The notes under the pieces were generated by a model. The model searched no databases. It saw only the letters and a list, made by a program, of their open reading frames with translations, and had not been told where the DNA came from. This document shows positions 46,340 through 55,141 of a DNA stretch of 64,000 nt, one piece after another. Every line of letters starts with the position of its first letter. Position 1 is the stretch's first letter. A program made the position numbers and the translations under genes. This stretch comes from Saprospirales bacterium (GTDB taxonomy: Bacteria > Bacteroidota > Bacteroidia > Chitinophagales > Saprospiraceae): contig JADJBL010000008.1 in the NCBI GenBank assembly GCA_016703765.1, positions 62,001 to 126,000 on the forward strand. The letters run 5' to 3'.

Positions 46340-47935
46340 ATGCGTACGCTTTTAATTTGCTTCGTATTTTCCCTTCTGCTTGGCCCCGGTGCCTTTGCCC
46401 AACCCCCCGAATCCTTTATCACCTCGTTCGACCCTAACCCTGATAACATGTTTCAGGCTGACAAAGGTTATATTATTTTGAGCATCGGTAATAACGTATA
46501 TGTCACAAACGGATTTGTAAAAGAGGAAGGAGGCCGGAAGAACCAAATCTTTATGATCGATGCAAATACCAGGCAAATCGTCAAGGTAGTTGAATTTGAA
46601 GGTCCCCAAGGCGATTTGGCAATAATTGCATGCACAGTTACACAAGACCAACACATTTTGCTCACCGGTGAGTGGCGGGACTATAACGCAGCAAATACCA
46701 TGCGGATGTTCCTGGCCAAATTAACGCCCGACCTGGAGATAGTCTGGATCAAGTATTACCCCGATCTCGCGGCAACTTACCTTTATAGCGATGATGTGGA
46801 AGAAACCGTAAATGGGGATTATTTGATTTACCTCGTAGAGGGAATTGGCCCTTGGCCTCATAGTGGCGCTGAATTGAGGGTCATAAAAACAGATACTATG
46901 GGAAATATTTTGTTTAATAAAATGCTGATCGACACCTTTTCAAGAACTTATGGCCATGGCGATATCACAAGGACTAATGAGGGCAATTTTTATGTCAGTT
47001 CCAGGGTTCAGGGATACTATACCGACCCCTTAAACGGGACAAAAATCTTCACCGGCATTCTGCACAAAATTGACCCGGATGCCAATCAACTTTGGACCAA
47101 AACACTGGGCTATGTCAATTTTGACATCCAGGCGCCGGTATGTATTTCCTTATCAGGTGGGGGTGGGGCAGTCATGTGGATGGACGATACCCTTACCGTC
47201 GATCCCGATATCGCCTGGGATTTTATATTGATGCAAGGCTTTGATCCTGAGGGAAATCCGACCTGGAAACGCGAGTGGAACCGCTGGGGCTACAGAGTAG
47301 TAAACCGCATCCTGGAGGCAGGAAACGGCGATATCCTGGGTTTGGGCTATTACGAACGGGGCGGCTGGCCTAATAGAGGCAAGGGCTGGTTATTCCGCAC
47401 GACTTCCAGCGGCGAGTTGCTCTGGGAACGTGTCTACTCCGACTCCCTGATCCGCCCCTGGTCGCCCCTGATGGAACTGTTTGATCTAAGTGAAATGGAC
47501 GACGGACGCATTGCCGCTACGGGTTATGTGGCCGACACCAATTCGGTGGAGGGCGCACTCAATTTCAACGTCGTATTGTTGGTGCTGGACTCCATGGGTT
47601 GCGTCGAACCAGGCTGTTCGGGGTCGACGCAATATGTAGTCTCTACCTCTGAGCCCTTATTCCGGCTGGCCGATCTGCCTGTTCTGAGTGTCTTTCCCAA
47701 CCCCTCCTCCGGCGCTTTTTCCGTCGCCTTGCCACAGGCCCTGGCCACCCGAAACCGGCCCAGGGAGCTTCGCTGCTATGACCAGGGTGGCAAGCTCCTA
47801 AGACAATTCGATTGGCCTGGCTTGACCGAGACGCTCCATATTCCGGATTTTTCAGAAACCCAGGGCGTTTACTATCTCCTGCTCTTCGAGCGCCACCGGC
47901 CTGTGGCAAGCGCGAAAATCATGATTCAACGATAA
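46340..47935 (+). CDS. T9SS type A sorting domain protein, secreted
   Basis: 531 residues: a signal peptide (1-20, ending GAFAQ), a long repeat-containing region with propeller-like blades (for example IFMIDANTRQIVKVVEFEGP, FLAKLTPDLEIVWIKYY, ILHKIDPDANQLWTKTL, WLFRTTSSGELLWERVYSD), and a C-terminal T9SS type A sorting domain (LSVFPNPSSGAFSVALP, ending GVYYLLLFERHRPVASAKIMI). It is exported across the outer membrane by T9SS. Substrate or partner unknown. Confidence 0.85.
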   Translation: MRTLLICFVFSLLLGPGAFAQPPESFITSFDPNPDNMFQADKGYIILSIGNNVYVTNGFVKEEGGRKNQIFMIDANTRQIVKVVEFEGPQGDLAIIACTVTQDQHILLTGEWRDYNAANTMRMFLAKLTPDLEIVWIKYYPDLAATYLYSDDVEETVNGDYLIYLVEGIGPWPHSGAELRVIKTDTMGNILFNKMLIDTFSRTYGHGDITRTNEGNFYVSSRVQGYYTDPLNGTKIFTGILHKIDPDANQLWTKTLGYVNFDIQAPVCISLSGGGGAVMWMDDTLTVDPDIAWDFILMQGFDPEGNPTWKREWNRWGYRVVNRILEAGNGDILGLGYYERGGWPNRGKGWLFRTTSSGELLWERVYSDSLIRPWSPLMELFDLSEMDDGRIAATGYVADTNSVEGALNFNVVLLVLDSMGCVEPGCSGSTQYVVSTSEPLFRLADLPVLSVFPNPSSGAFSVALPQALATRNRPRELRCYDQGGKLLRQFDWPGLTETLHIPDFSETQGVYYLLLFERHRPVASAKIMIQR

Positions 47936-47946
47936 AAAAACGGGCT

Positions 47947-48843
47947 ATGAAAAAGCTGATCCTTTGTTTTTCTTTTTCCCTCTTTTGGGTCTCCTTTCTG
48001 GCCTGGCAAACGCTCGATTTTGCTCCGGTGGGCGCCAAATGGCATTGCTTTGTTTATGATTTTGATCCGCCGCCTCCTTACGGCCAATTTCCCCACGTCG
48101 TAGAAGTATTAGGCAAGGAACTCTACCAGGGAAAACTTTGCAGCAAACTCATTGGGGTCGAGTTTGGAACTGTGCCGGAACCCTTGTACGTTTATTCCCA
48201 AAACGATTCCGTCTTTTACTACAGCCTGCTTTCCGGGCAATTCGAATGTTGTACGATTTCGGCGCCGAACTGGGCGAAACCTGGACCATCGGCGGCCTAG
48301 CACGCTCACTGATTATGACAGTCTGACCGTTCAGGTGGATGGCATCAGCCTAGTGATTTTCGCGGCTTACCGCTTAAAGTGCTTCTACATTTCTTACCCT
48401 AACGGCCCTATGAATGGGGTTATGAAATCATAGCCGGCATCGGCAATACTTTTTTCCTCACTCCTGATGTCGGGCTATTCGAAGGCGGCCCTATGGGTTT
48501 GCGTTGTTATTCTATTGCCGACACGCTCCTGCAATTCGTAACCTATCCCTGCGATACTACCATCATTATTACCTCCACCGAAGAGATAATCGAAGAAACG
48601 CCCATTATCGTGAGCCCGAATCCGTTTAGCGATGATCTGCACATTCAAAATCATACCCTCGAGCAGGATCTCGAGTTCTTTTTGTACGACCTGATGGGAC
48701 GCCTTTACTTCAGGACAAGCTTGCCGCAAGGAGATAAGCGGGTCGAAATTCCGGATTTGCCGGCAGGCGCCTATCTGTGGATGGTTAGTGGGAGCAGTGG
48801 TTTTTCGCAAACAGGGAATATCATTCGAAGCGAACGACGATAA
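47947..48843 (+). pseudogene. T9SS type A sorting domain protein, broken by three indels
   Basis: A secreted protein of about 300 residues starting MKKLILCFSFSLFW (signal peptide) and ending in a T9SS sorting domain (IVSPNPFSDDLHIQN, GAYLWMVSGSSGFSQTGNII). The middle is spread over three frames. Breaks lie near 48245 (one base missing before MLYDFGAELGETWTI), near 48296 (before STLTDYDSLTVQVDGI), and near 48405 (NGPYEWGYEIIAG). Each is repaired by one added base beside a short homopolymer. It follows the other T9SS cargo gene by 11 bases. A pseudogene or a cluster of consensus errors. Confidence 0.65.
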
Positions 48844-48862
48844 AAGTTGACTTTTAAACCAT

Positions 48863-48882
48863 TTCCAGACGGGAGGCTGGAA
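48863..48882. terminator. Small hairpin between convergent genes
   Basis: TTCCAG, an 8-base loop, CTGGAA: a 6-bp stem between the T9SS protein stop and the YedK stop. It may end both transcripts, but is weak. Confidence 0.3.
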
Positions 48883-49569
48883 TTACCGCTGCGAAAACAA
48901 ATCCAGATTCTCCGGCAACTCCTTGTGCAGCTCCGGCGTATTATGGCTCGGGCTGTTCAGCTCCTCCGATACCCGGTAAATATGGTAAGCGCCATCCTTG
49001 GGCGGATGTAGAAAAGCCAGCACCTCTTCGATCTCCATGGGCTCCAGCCAGGCCAGCCGCTCCTCCAGGGTTTGCAACATGACCGGCATGCGATTGTGCA
49101 GCGAACTCAGTTCCAGGTTGGGCGTGGTGGTGATGATCGAAAAGCTCTTCACGGGATACCCTTCCTTATCCCAGAGGTCCCAAATACCCGCCATGACGAG
49201 GAGGGAGCCGTCGCGGGGCAGGATCCGGTAGGGGATCTTTTGGTGATCGACCGTGCGCCATTCGTAAAAACTGTCGGCCAGCACCAGGCAACGGCGCTTG
49301 CGCACGGGCACCCGGAAAGAAGGCTTGCTCTCGATCCCCTCCGCCCGGGCATTGATGAGCTTGCCGGAATTCTTCCCCTCTTCGGCCCAATACGGGATCA
49401 GGCCCCAGGTGATATACTGCATGTGCGAGGGCTGATCGTCGGTCACCACATACGCATGCTGGGTGGGCGCGATGTTGTAGCTCTTTCGGATGTTTGTTCC
49501 GGGATCGACGAAGGGCAACTCCTGTTGGATCTTGGTCTCGGAAACTGCGAGGGAAAACCGGCCGCACAT
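48883..49569 (-). CDS. SOS response-associated peptidase, YedK/HMCES family
   Basis: 228 residues of SRAP domain. It starts MCGRFSLAV, with Cys2 the residue that crosslinks abasic sites in single-stranded DNA. Other signatures: INARAEGIESKPSFR, ADSFYEWRTVD, LLVMAGIWDLWDKEG, SSLHNRMPVML with the conserved His. It protects abasic DNA at replication forks. Its position beside the candidate origin region is noted, but the family is not specifically origin-linked. Confidence 0.93.
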   Translation of the reverse strand: MCGRFSLAVSETKIQQELPFVDPGTNIRKSYNIAPTQHAYVVTDDQPSHMQYITWGLIPYWAEEGKNSGKLINARAEGIESKPSFRVPVRKRRCLVLADSFYEWRTVDHQKIPYRILPRDGSLLVMAGIWDLWDKEGYPVKSFSIITTTPNLELSSLHNRMPVMLQTLEERLAWLEPMEIEEVLAFLHPPKDGAYHIYRVSEELNSPSHNTPELHKELPENLDLFSQR

Positions 49570-50029
49570 AATGTGGTTATTTTATCAATCCTAAGGTATA
49601 ACGTTTTCCACGGCCAATTGGGGAAATGCGGTTAAAAACTCTTCCATACTCCACAGCTACCAAGATTCGCCGTTTTCCCTATACAAGTTATGCCCGATCT
49701 TCCACGGCTTCGGTGGAAAGCAGGGCCGTTTTCCCACAGGTATTCCACTGTCTGCGCGCATTGTGGAATCTCCGGATCTTTCCCCAAAAACCGCTTTCCA
49801 CCTCCTGTGAAAAACTTCGTAAGAGATTGATCCAGAATATGAGGATCAATGTAAACCCTGTGTAAAATTAATATAAAACGTGCATAAAGGCGATTCCATA
49901 AGGGTTGGTAAATTTAAGTTTGTACAAATCCACAGCCCTAATGATAGCAAGGGAGTTTTTTAAATTTTAAAAAAATATTATTAATAACTCATCATCCGAA
50001 GGGATAACTTTAAGCCTTCAACTTCATAT
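49570..50029. other. AT-rich non-coding region with DnaA-like boxes, candidate left part of an origin
   Basis: 460 bases without a credible gene. It contains six TTCCAC/GTGGAA cores between 49606 and 49801 (on both strands) and two exact TTWTNCACA matches on the minus strand (49806-49814 TTTTTCACA; 49859-49867 TTTTACACA). An AT-rich stretch rich in A and T runs covers about 49940-49990. A TAnnTTTG promoter element is at 49915-49922. It may form a two-part origin with the 51.1-51.3 kb region on the other side of ctaA, but its own boxes are mostly imperfect. Confidence 0.45.
49915..49922 (+). promoter_or_regulatory. -7 promoter element (TAAGTTTG) upstream of ctaA
   Basis: TAAGTTTG matches TAnnTTTG, 108 bases before the ctaA ATG at 50030. 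A closer TAACTTTA at 50005-50012 has one mismatch. Confidence 0.4.
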
Positions 50030-51108
50030 ATGGAAACCACCGCCCCCCTCCGTCCGTCCGTCCGCTACTGGCTGCTGGCCGGCCTCGTCATGGTCTTTTT
50101 CAGGTGATCATTGGAGGCGTCACCCGCCTTACCGATTCGGGATTATCCATCACCGAATGGGCCGTAATCCAGGGTACCCTCCCGCCGACAGGCGAGGCGC
50201 AATGGCTGGAGGCCTTCGAGGCGTATAAAACCGCGGCCCGCAAGCAATACGAAACCCTCCATGCCGAAATGACGCTCGGGGAATTCAAGGTCATCTATTT
50301 TTGGGAATACCTTCACCGACTCTGGGCCCGTTTGATGGGCGTGGTCTTCCTGATCCCCTTCCTGTTCTTTTGGGCCAAAAAGTGGATCCCCTCCTGGCTG
50401 ATGCGCCTCCTCGGACTCGTCATCTTTCTGGCAGCCCTGGCGGCCATTTTTGGGATGGTCATGGTAAACAGCGGCCTGAACAAAGACACCCGCACCTGGG
50501 TCAACGCCTACAACCTGATCATTCACCTCCTGATCGCCACCTTTTTGTTCGGCGTGTTGTGCTGGACCTGGCTGCTCGCCCATGGAAGGCCTCCTCTGCA
50601 TCACCGCAGCTCGTCTATCCGGAGCTGGGGTTGGGGCCTGGCTGCTCTCCTCGTGCTCCAGATCGCCCTCGGGGGACTGATGGCTGGTATGCGAGCGGGC
50701 TTGATTCATCCGCATTTTCCGTTTTTCATTCAAGGAGAAGCTTTCATGAAGGCCCTGACCATGCGTGAAAGCGCTGCCATCGGCAACTGGATCGACTACG
50801 AACCCTCGCTGGCGGTCAAGGCCTGGGTGCAGATGGTGCACCGCGGCGTGGCTTATATCCTCAGCGGGCTGGCGATCCTGTTCATCCTAAAGCTTAAAAG
50901 GTGGAATGCAGGCCCTGCGATTTCCAGGGCAAGTATGCTCCTGCTGGCTGCGATTTCCCTCCAATTCCTCCTGGGGGTGCTGACGATTTTAAACAGCGTC
51001 GGGAGGATACCGCTGGTATATGGGGTGCTTCACCAGGGAGGGGCTTTGCTGCTTTTAGCTTCCATACTGTATATCAATTATTTAGCCGGCAGACCCAAAA
51101 AAGCCTGA
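50030..51108 (+). pseudogene. ctaA: Heme A synthase (COX15/CtaA family), one-base frameshift near the start
   Basis: Starts at ATG 50030 (METTAPLRPSVRYWLLAGLV, then MVFF); after one missing base near 50093-50099 the protein continues QVIIGGVTRLTDSGLSITEW to the stop at 51108. In total about 358 residues with about 8 membrane helices and the heme-binding His pattern: WEYLHRLWARL, NLIIHLLIATFL, QMVHRGVAYIL and YGVLHQGGALLLL. It converts heme O to heme A for cytochrome c oxidase. The missing base lies in a TTTTT/C run, so an error is likely. It sits between two DnaA-box-rich gaps. Confidence 0.85.
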
Positions 51109-51377
51109 TTGTGAATAAGTAGGTGGAAAACAACTCGATTATTTTTGTTTTCTACGACCATGTGGTGTATAAGTATTTTAAAATGCTTTCTTTCAATAAA
51201 TTACTTCGGATTGTGAATATGTGGAAAATTATAGATTAACATATTTAAAATCTTATTTTTCACTTTTTTGGTGAGTATATTGTTGAATTATTCACAGCGG
51301 TTTCCACAAGTCTGAACGGGCCGATTCCGTTTTTTGATTGGAAATCGTATCTTACCCTTAAACCACCTGACGCGCTC
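51109..51377. other. Candidate replication origin: DnaA-box cluster
   Basis: 269 bases of AT-rich non-coding DNA. Exact TTATTCACA boxes occur at 51288-51296 (plus) and 51110-51118 (minus). TTTTCCACA is on the minus strand at 51220-51228. One-mismatch boxes lie at 51212-51220 (ATATTCACA, minus), at 51256-51264 (TTTTTCACT), around 51165-51173 (TTATACACC, minus) and at 51300-51308 (GTTTCCACA). The stretch between is very AT-rich, as expected of an unwinding element. A perfect parS lies 12 kb away at 63263-63278. Confidence 0.6.
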
Positions 51378-52160
51378 ATGAAATACGAAATCCAGACAGA
51401 AGGCAAGTTTAAATTTATCGAAACCTATGGGGGTAGCGAAACCATTATGCTGCTCCACGGTTTGTTCGGGGCATTGAGCAACTTTGAATCCATTCTGGAT
51501 GGATTCGGAAAGCGGTACAATGTGGTCGTTCCCCTGCTCCCGATTTTCGAAATGCCCATCCGCAAGGTTTCTCTTTCCGGATTGGTCGATCACGTGGTCG
51601 AGTTTGTGGCGTTCAAAAAATACAAAAGCCTTCACCTGCTGGGCAATTCGCTGGGCGGGCATATTTCCCTGCTCTATGCGCTTTCCAACCCCAAGATGAT
51701 TAGCTCCCTGACCTTGACCGGGAGCTCGGGTTTGTTTGAAAATGCCATGGGATCTACCTTTCCCCGGCGCGGCGATTACGAGTTTATTAAAAAGAAGACT
51801 GAAAGCACTTTTTACGACCCGAAATCGGCCTCCAAGGAATTGATCGACGAGGTGTTCGATATCGTGAATGACCGGAACAAGGCCATCCGGGTGCTGGCCA
51901 CCGCCAAATCCGCCATCCGCCACAACGTCGCGGATAAACTGCATACGATAAAATCGCCGGCCTTGTTGATCTGGGGCAGCCATGACCAAATCACCCCTCC
52001 GTTCGTAGCCCAGAAGTTTGCCGAATTGCTCCCCAATTCCAAACTATTTTTTGTCGATGAATGCGGGCACGCACCCATGATGGAGCACCCCCAGCAATTC
52101 AATCAGATACTCGACACCTTTTTGACCGACGTCCTCGCCAAGAAAAAGGTCAGCGCTTGA
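51378..52160 (+). CDS. Alpha/beta hydrolase
   Basis: 260 residues with the alpha/beta-hydrolase signatures: oxyanion region MLLHGLFGALSNFESIL, nucleophile elbow LLGNSLGGHISLLYAL (Ser near 95, GxSxG), and the C-terminal acid/His region LLIWGSHDQITPP and FVDECGHAPMMEHPQQF (His near 236). Related to small esterases and lipid hydrolases; the substrate is unknown. ATG at 51378 directly follows the candidate origin region. It overlaps the convergent comEC end by 11 bases. Confidence 0.88.
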   Translation: MKYEIQTEGKFKFIETYGGSETIMLLHGLFGALSNFESILDGFGKRYNVVVPLLPIFEMPIRKVSLSGLVDHVVEFVAFKKYKSLHLLGNSLGGHISLLYALSNPKMISSLTLTGSSGLFENAMGSTFPRRGDYEFIKKKTESTFYDPKSASKELIDEVFDIVNDRNKAIRVLATAKSAIRHNVADKLHTIKSPALLIWGSHDQITPPFVAQKFAELLPNSKLFFVDECGHAPMMEHPQQFNQILDTFLTDVLAKKKVSA

Positions 52161-54139
52161 TTTGGATGGAATAGAACCCCGTTTCCCGGATATCGACCAG
52201 GTCCAGCCCCAGGTCTTTGCACTCCTTTTTCCAGCCCTCTACCGTTTTTCGCGAGTTGGAGGCATCGGCAACGAGCCTTTTTGCCCGAATGTCCTTCAGG
52301 TCTATGCGCGGATTTCCATAGAGAATTGCAAGGTCTAAGTTGGAAATAGAAAGGTTTTCCCCGTTAATCAACTGATTTTGAGCATGCAGGATATTCCTCC
52401 GCGCCCGAAGCGGTCCGGCTGCTCGTTCCTCTATTTCCATACTCACCTCCTCACTTTTCAGGGTGAGCAGGTTTCCACGATAGAAGTAATCCACCAGGGT
52501 ACCTCCGGATACATGGTAAATCACCAGCTCCTCTTTGCGGAATGCGAGGGCTTCTGAATAAAACCTGGAAGCCGCGGCGCCATTTAATAGACAAGAGCAG
52601 CAGGACTGCAGGGCGACGCCTTTGCTCCCAAACCCAGGCCAGGATTAAGACAGCGATAAACAAGAGGATGATACCCGTTTTTGGAAGGAACAAATTCTCC
52701 ACCACGCTAAACGGCATGTCCTGTATCCATTCCAAGACGAGGTTCATCAGGCGGATCAGCTCCTTGAGCAAAAAAGAAGGAACCCAAATCCAGCCGGGTA
52801 GTATGTAATGGGCGAGCGTGACCAGTATTCCCAACACGATAATAAACGGCGAAGCGGGCACGACGACCAGTCCTGACAACCAGAAATACATCGGAAACTG
52901 GTGGAAGTAGTGCAAGGTCAAGGGCAGGGTAGCCAACTGTGCGCCCAGGGAAACAGCCGTCAGGTTCCAAATCTTGTCGAGCCAGGTATTGGAGGGGATC
53001 CAAAGATGGTAAAACAAGGGTTGGAAAACCACAATGCCTGCCAAGGCCGTGTAGGAAAGCTGAAACCCGATATGAAACAGCCAGAAAGGATTGATCCACA
53101 ACAAGAAGAATGCGGAAGCGGCAAGGGAGTTGAAGATCGAGATCCTCCTGCGCATCTGTTTGCCGACCAGCACGAAGCTGAACATCACCGCAGCGCGAAG
53201 CACCGCCGGCCCGGCGCCGGTGAGGATGGCAAATGCCCAGATCCCGAGGAGGCATAACACAAAATTCAGTTTGCGGAGCGCTTTGACCGATTGCCACCTT
53301 CGAAGAAGGCTCGTCAGCAGCAGGTAGATCAAGCCGACGTGCAAACCGGATACGGATAATACGTGGGTCGCCCCGGTCTGGGCATAGGTATCCCTCACCT
53401 CGTCGGGCAATTCGGCCGTATAGCCCAGCACCATGGCCGTAGCCACGGAATAAACCGAGGTATCTTTCAGGTTTTCCTTCCAGATCTGTACCTGCTTGTC
53501 GCGCCACCTCTCCAGGAAATGGGGCGCCACCTGGTCGATCACCTCCCAATCCCCCTCCTTCAAATAAGCCTGGTGGTGGATGTTTTGAAAAAAACGATAC
53601 CGCTTGTTGTCGAACCCTCCAGGGTTTTTTGGCGCAGGCACTTCCCGAAAGTTCGCCCGAAACAACAGGATCTGACCTTTTTCCAGGGGCGTTGCCGGAT
53701 AAACCAAAGCCTTTCCGCTCGCCCGGCTAAACGGAGAAAAGCAGCCTTGTATCTTTATCGTTGCCCTCGGGAAGGCCGATCCGCCCGTTTCCGTCACCTG
53801 TCCGATCCAAACGACATCCTCCTTTTCGGCTAGGTTCATAAAATAATCATCCCGGCCGGTGGCCAGGTATTGCTTGCTGAGCCAAACCCCTGCAAACAGC
53901 CAGAAGCAGAGGCAGGAAATCGCATATACATGCCGCAAGCTGTAAGGGATCTTGCGCCGCGACAAGATCGTACAAGCCACTAAGCCTGCTGCCATGACGG
54001 CGCCCGCGATCCATAAGGGGAAGCCCTTCAGAGAGACGCCTGTTGCTATCCCCACCATCAATGGCAACAGGAGCCGGAGCATGGGCATTTCCTTCCAGCT
54101 GAACTCCCGGGGCGCCCGCTCTTCATTCCGGCGTTTCAT
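52150..54139 (-). pseudogene. comEC: ComEC/Rec2 family DNA-uptake channel, one frameshift
   Basis: About 660 residues of polytopic membrane protein: N-terminal DUF4131 region, competence domain with THVLSVSGLHVGLIYLLLTSL and GPAVLRAAVMFSFVLVGKQMR, many hydrophobic helices, and a C-terminal degenerate beta-lactamase-like part. The first frame is open to 52451, but after QVLFRS the correct continuation LAFRKEELVIYHVSGG is in another frame, to 52150; one extra base in the GGG run at 52548-52550 causes it. ComEC forms the inner-membrane channel for DNA in natural transformation. I chose ATG at 54139 over 54199 because the extra residues are the coding region of the next gene. Confidence 0.75.
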
Positions 54140-54995
54140 AGCTAATGTATGGGATGAGCTTCTGAAGCGTGGAATCGGGGATTGCCCGTATCCTGGCAAA
54201 ATCCTCCTGCCCCGCGAATGGTCCGTGGTTATTTCGGAACAAGACTAAAGTCCTGGCCTGCCGGTCGCTCAGATAGGGGTGGGCCGCCAGCTCCTCTTCC
54301 GTAGCGGTATTGACCTGCAAAAACCGGTAAACAGGGGAATGCAGCAGTTGCGGTTCTATTTTTCGGAACACCGAATCGGGCAGCCCGAAAGTTTCTCCCA
54401 CCTGCGCGACAGACGAAAATCCGCCGAGCTTATCCCGGAATTTAACGATACGCCCCGCAAAACCCGGCCCAATGCCCCGAAGGGTTTGCCACTCTTCTTG
54501 AGTTGCCGAATTGATGTCGATCGGAGTGGTCGAAATGGTTTTGGCGGGCTGATAAGCAACCCGCTCTTTGTCCGGGTAGGAGGGAGGAGGGGCAGCGGCT
54601 ATCCGGATAAACGGCTCCAGCCTGAGGTAATCGGCCTCCGCCAGGCTGTATATCTTCGAGAAATCTTCCTTTTTTCGAAACTTTCCACCCTTCTGACGGT
54701 ACCTTTCTATAGTTTCTGCTGTCTTTTCCGGAATGCCCAGCAAAATAAGGGTGGGAACGTCTGCCTCGTTGGGGTCGAAAAAGAACAAGGTGTCTACCTC
54801 TTGCCTGCCGGAATCGGGCAAGTTGAAATGCACCAGTTTTTGCTCCACGAATAGATCGGTGGGCAGCGGCGCCGGCGGAAACAACAGAGGTAGGAATTCG
54901 GGAAGGGCGCAGAGTAGAAGAAAACTGCAGATCAGCAAGCTGCTTCCATAGCGTTCCCTTCGGGAGAAGGAGAGAAAAGCGATTTTTTTCATCAT
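54123..54995 (-). CDS. ComEA-like helix-hairpin-helix protein, membrane-anchored
   Basis: About 290 residues: one N-terminal membrane helix (SLLICSFLLLCALPEFLPLL) and several HhH motifs, for example LILLGIPEKTAETIERYRQKGG, INSATQEEWQTLRGIGPGFAG and VNTATEEELAAHPYLSDRQA. This combination fits ComEA-like DNA-binding proteins for DNA uptake. ATG at 54995 or 54992 (MKKIAFLSFSRR) is preferred over 55034. The end overlaps the comEC start by 17 bases, forming a comEA-like/comEC operon. Confidence 0.82.
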   Translation of the reverse strand: MMKKIAFLSFSRRERYGSSLLICSFLLLCALPEFLPLLFPPAPLPTDLFVEQKLVHFNLPDSGRQEVDTLFFFDPNEADVPTLILLGIPEKTAETIERYRQKGGKFRKKEDFSKIYSLAEADYLRLEPFIRIAAAPPPSYPDKERVAYQPAKTISTTPIDINSATQEEWQTLRGIGPGFAGRIVKFRDKLGGFSSVAQVGETFGLPDSVFRKIEPQLLHSPVYRFLQVNTATEEELAAHPYLSDRQARTLVLFRNNHGPFAGQEDFARIRAIPDSTLQKLIPYISYETPE

Positions 54996-55040
54996 TCCTG
55001 TTTGAAGCGTACTTCTAACAGGAGGCCATTTCAAATATAC

Positions 55041-55048
55041 TAACTTTG
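55041..55048 (+). promoter_or_regulatory. -7 promoter element (TAACTTTG) for the M1 peptidase
   Basis: TAACTTTG matches TAnnTTTG and is 94 bases before the ATG at 55142. It is identical to the element before the M42 peptidase at 9147. Confidence 0.5.
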
Positions 55049-55141
55049 TCCTTTGCGCGCCGGTTTTGCTAAATATTTTCGCCGCCTTGCGCCAAAGCTG
55101 TGCTTATTGGCGTTTAAAGAACCTAAGATTTGATCTTCCTG

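Noticed and set aside
49626..49865. A 79-residue plus-strand open frame in the AT-rich region
   Set aside because: No domain, no start context, and composition typical of the non-coding DnaA-box region.
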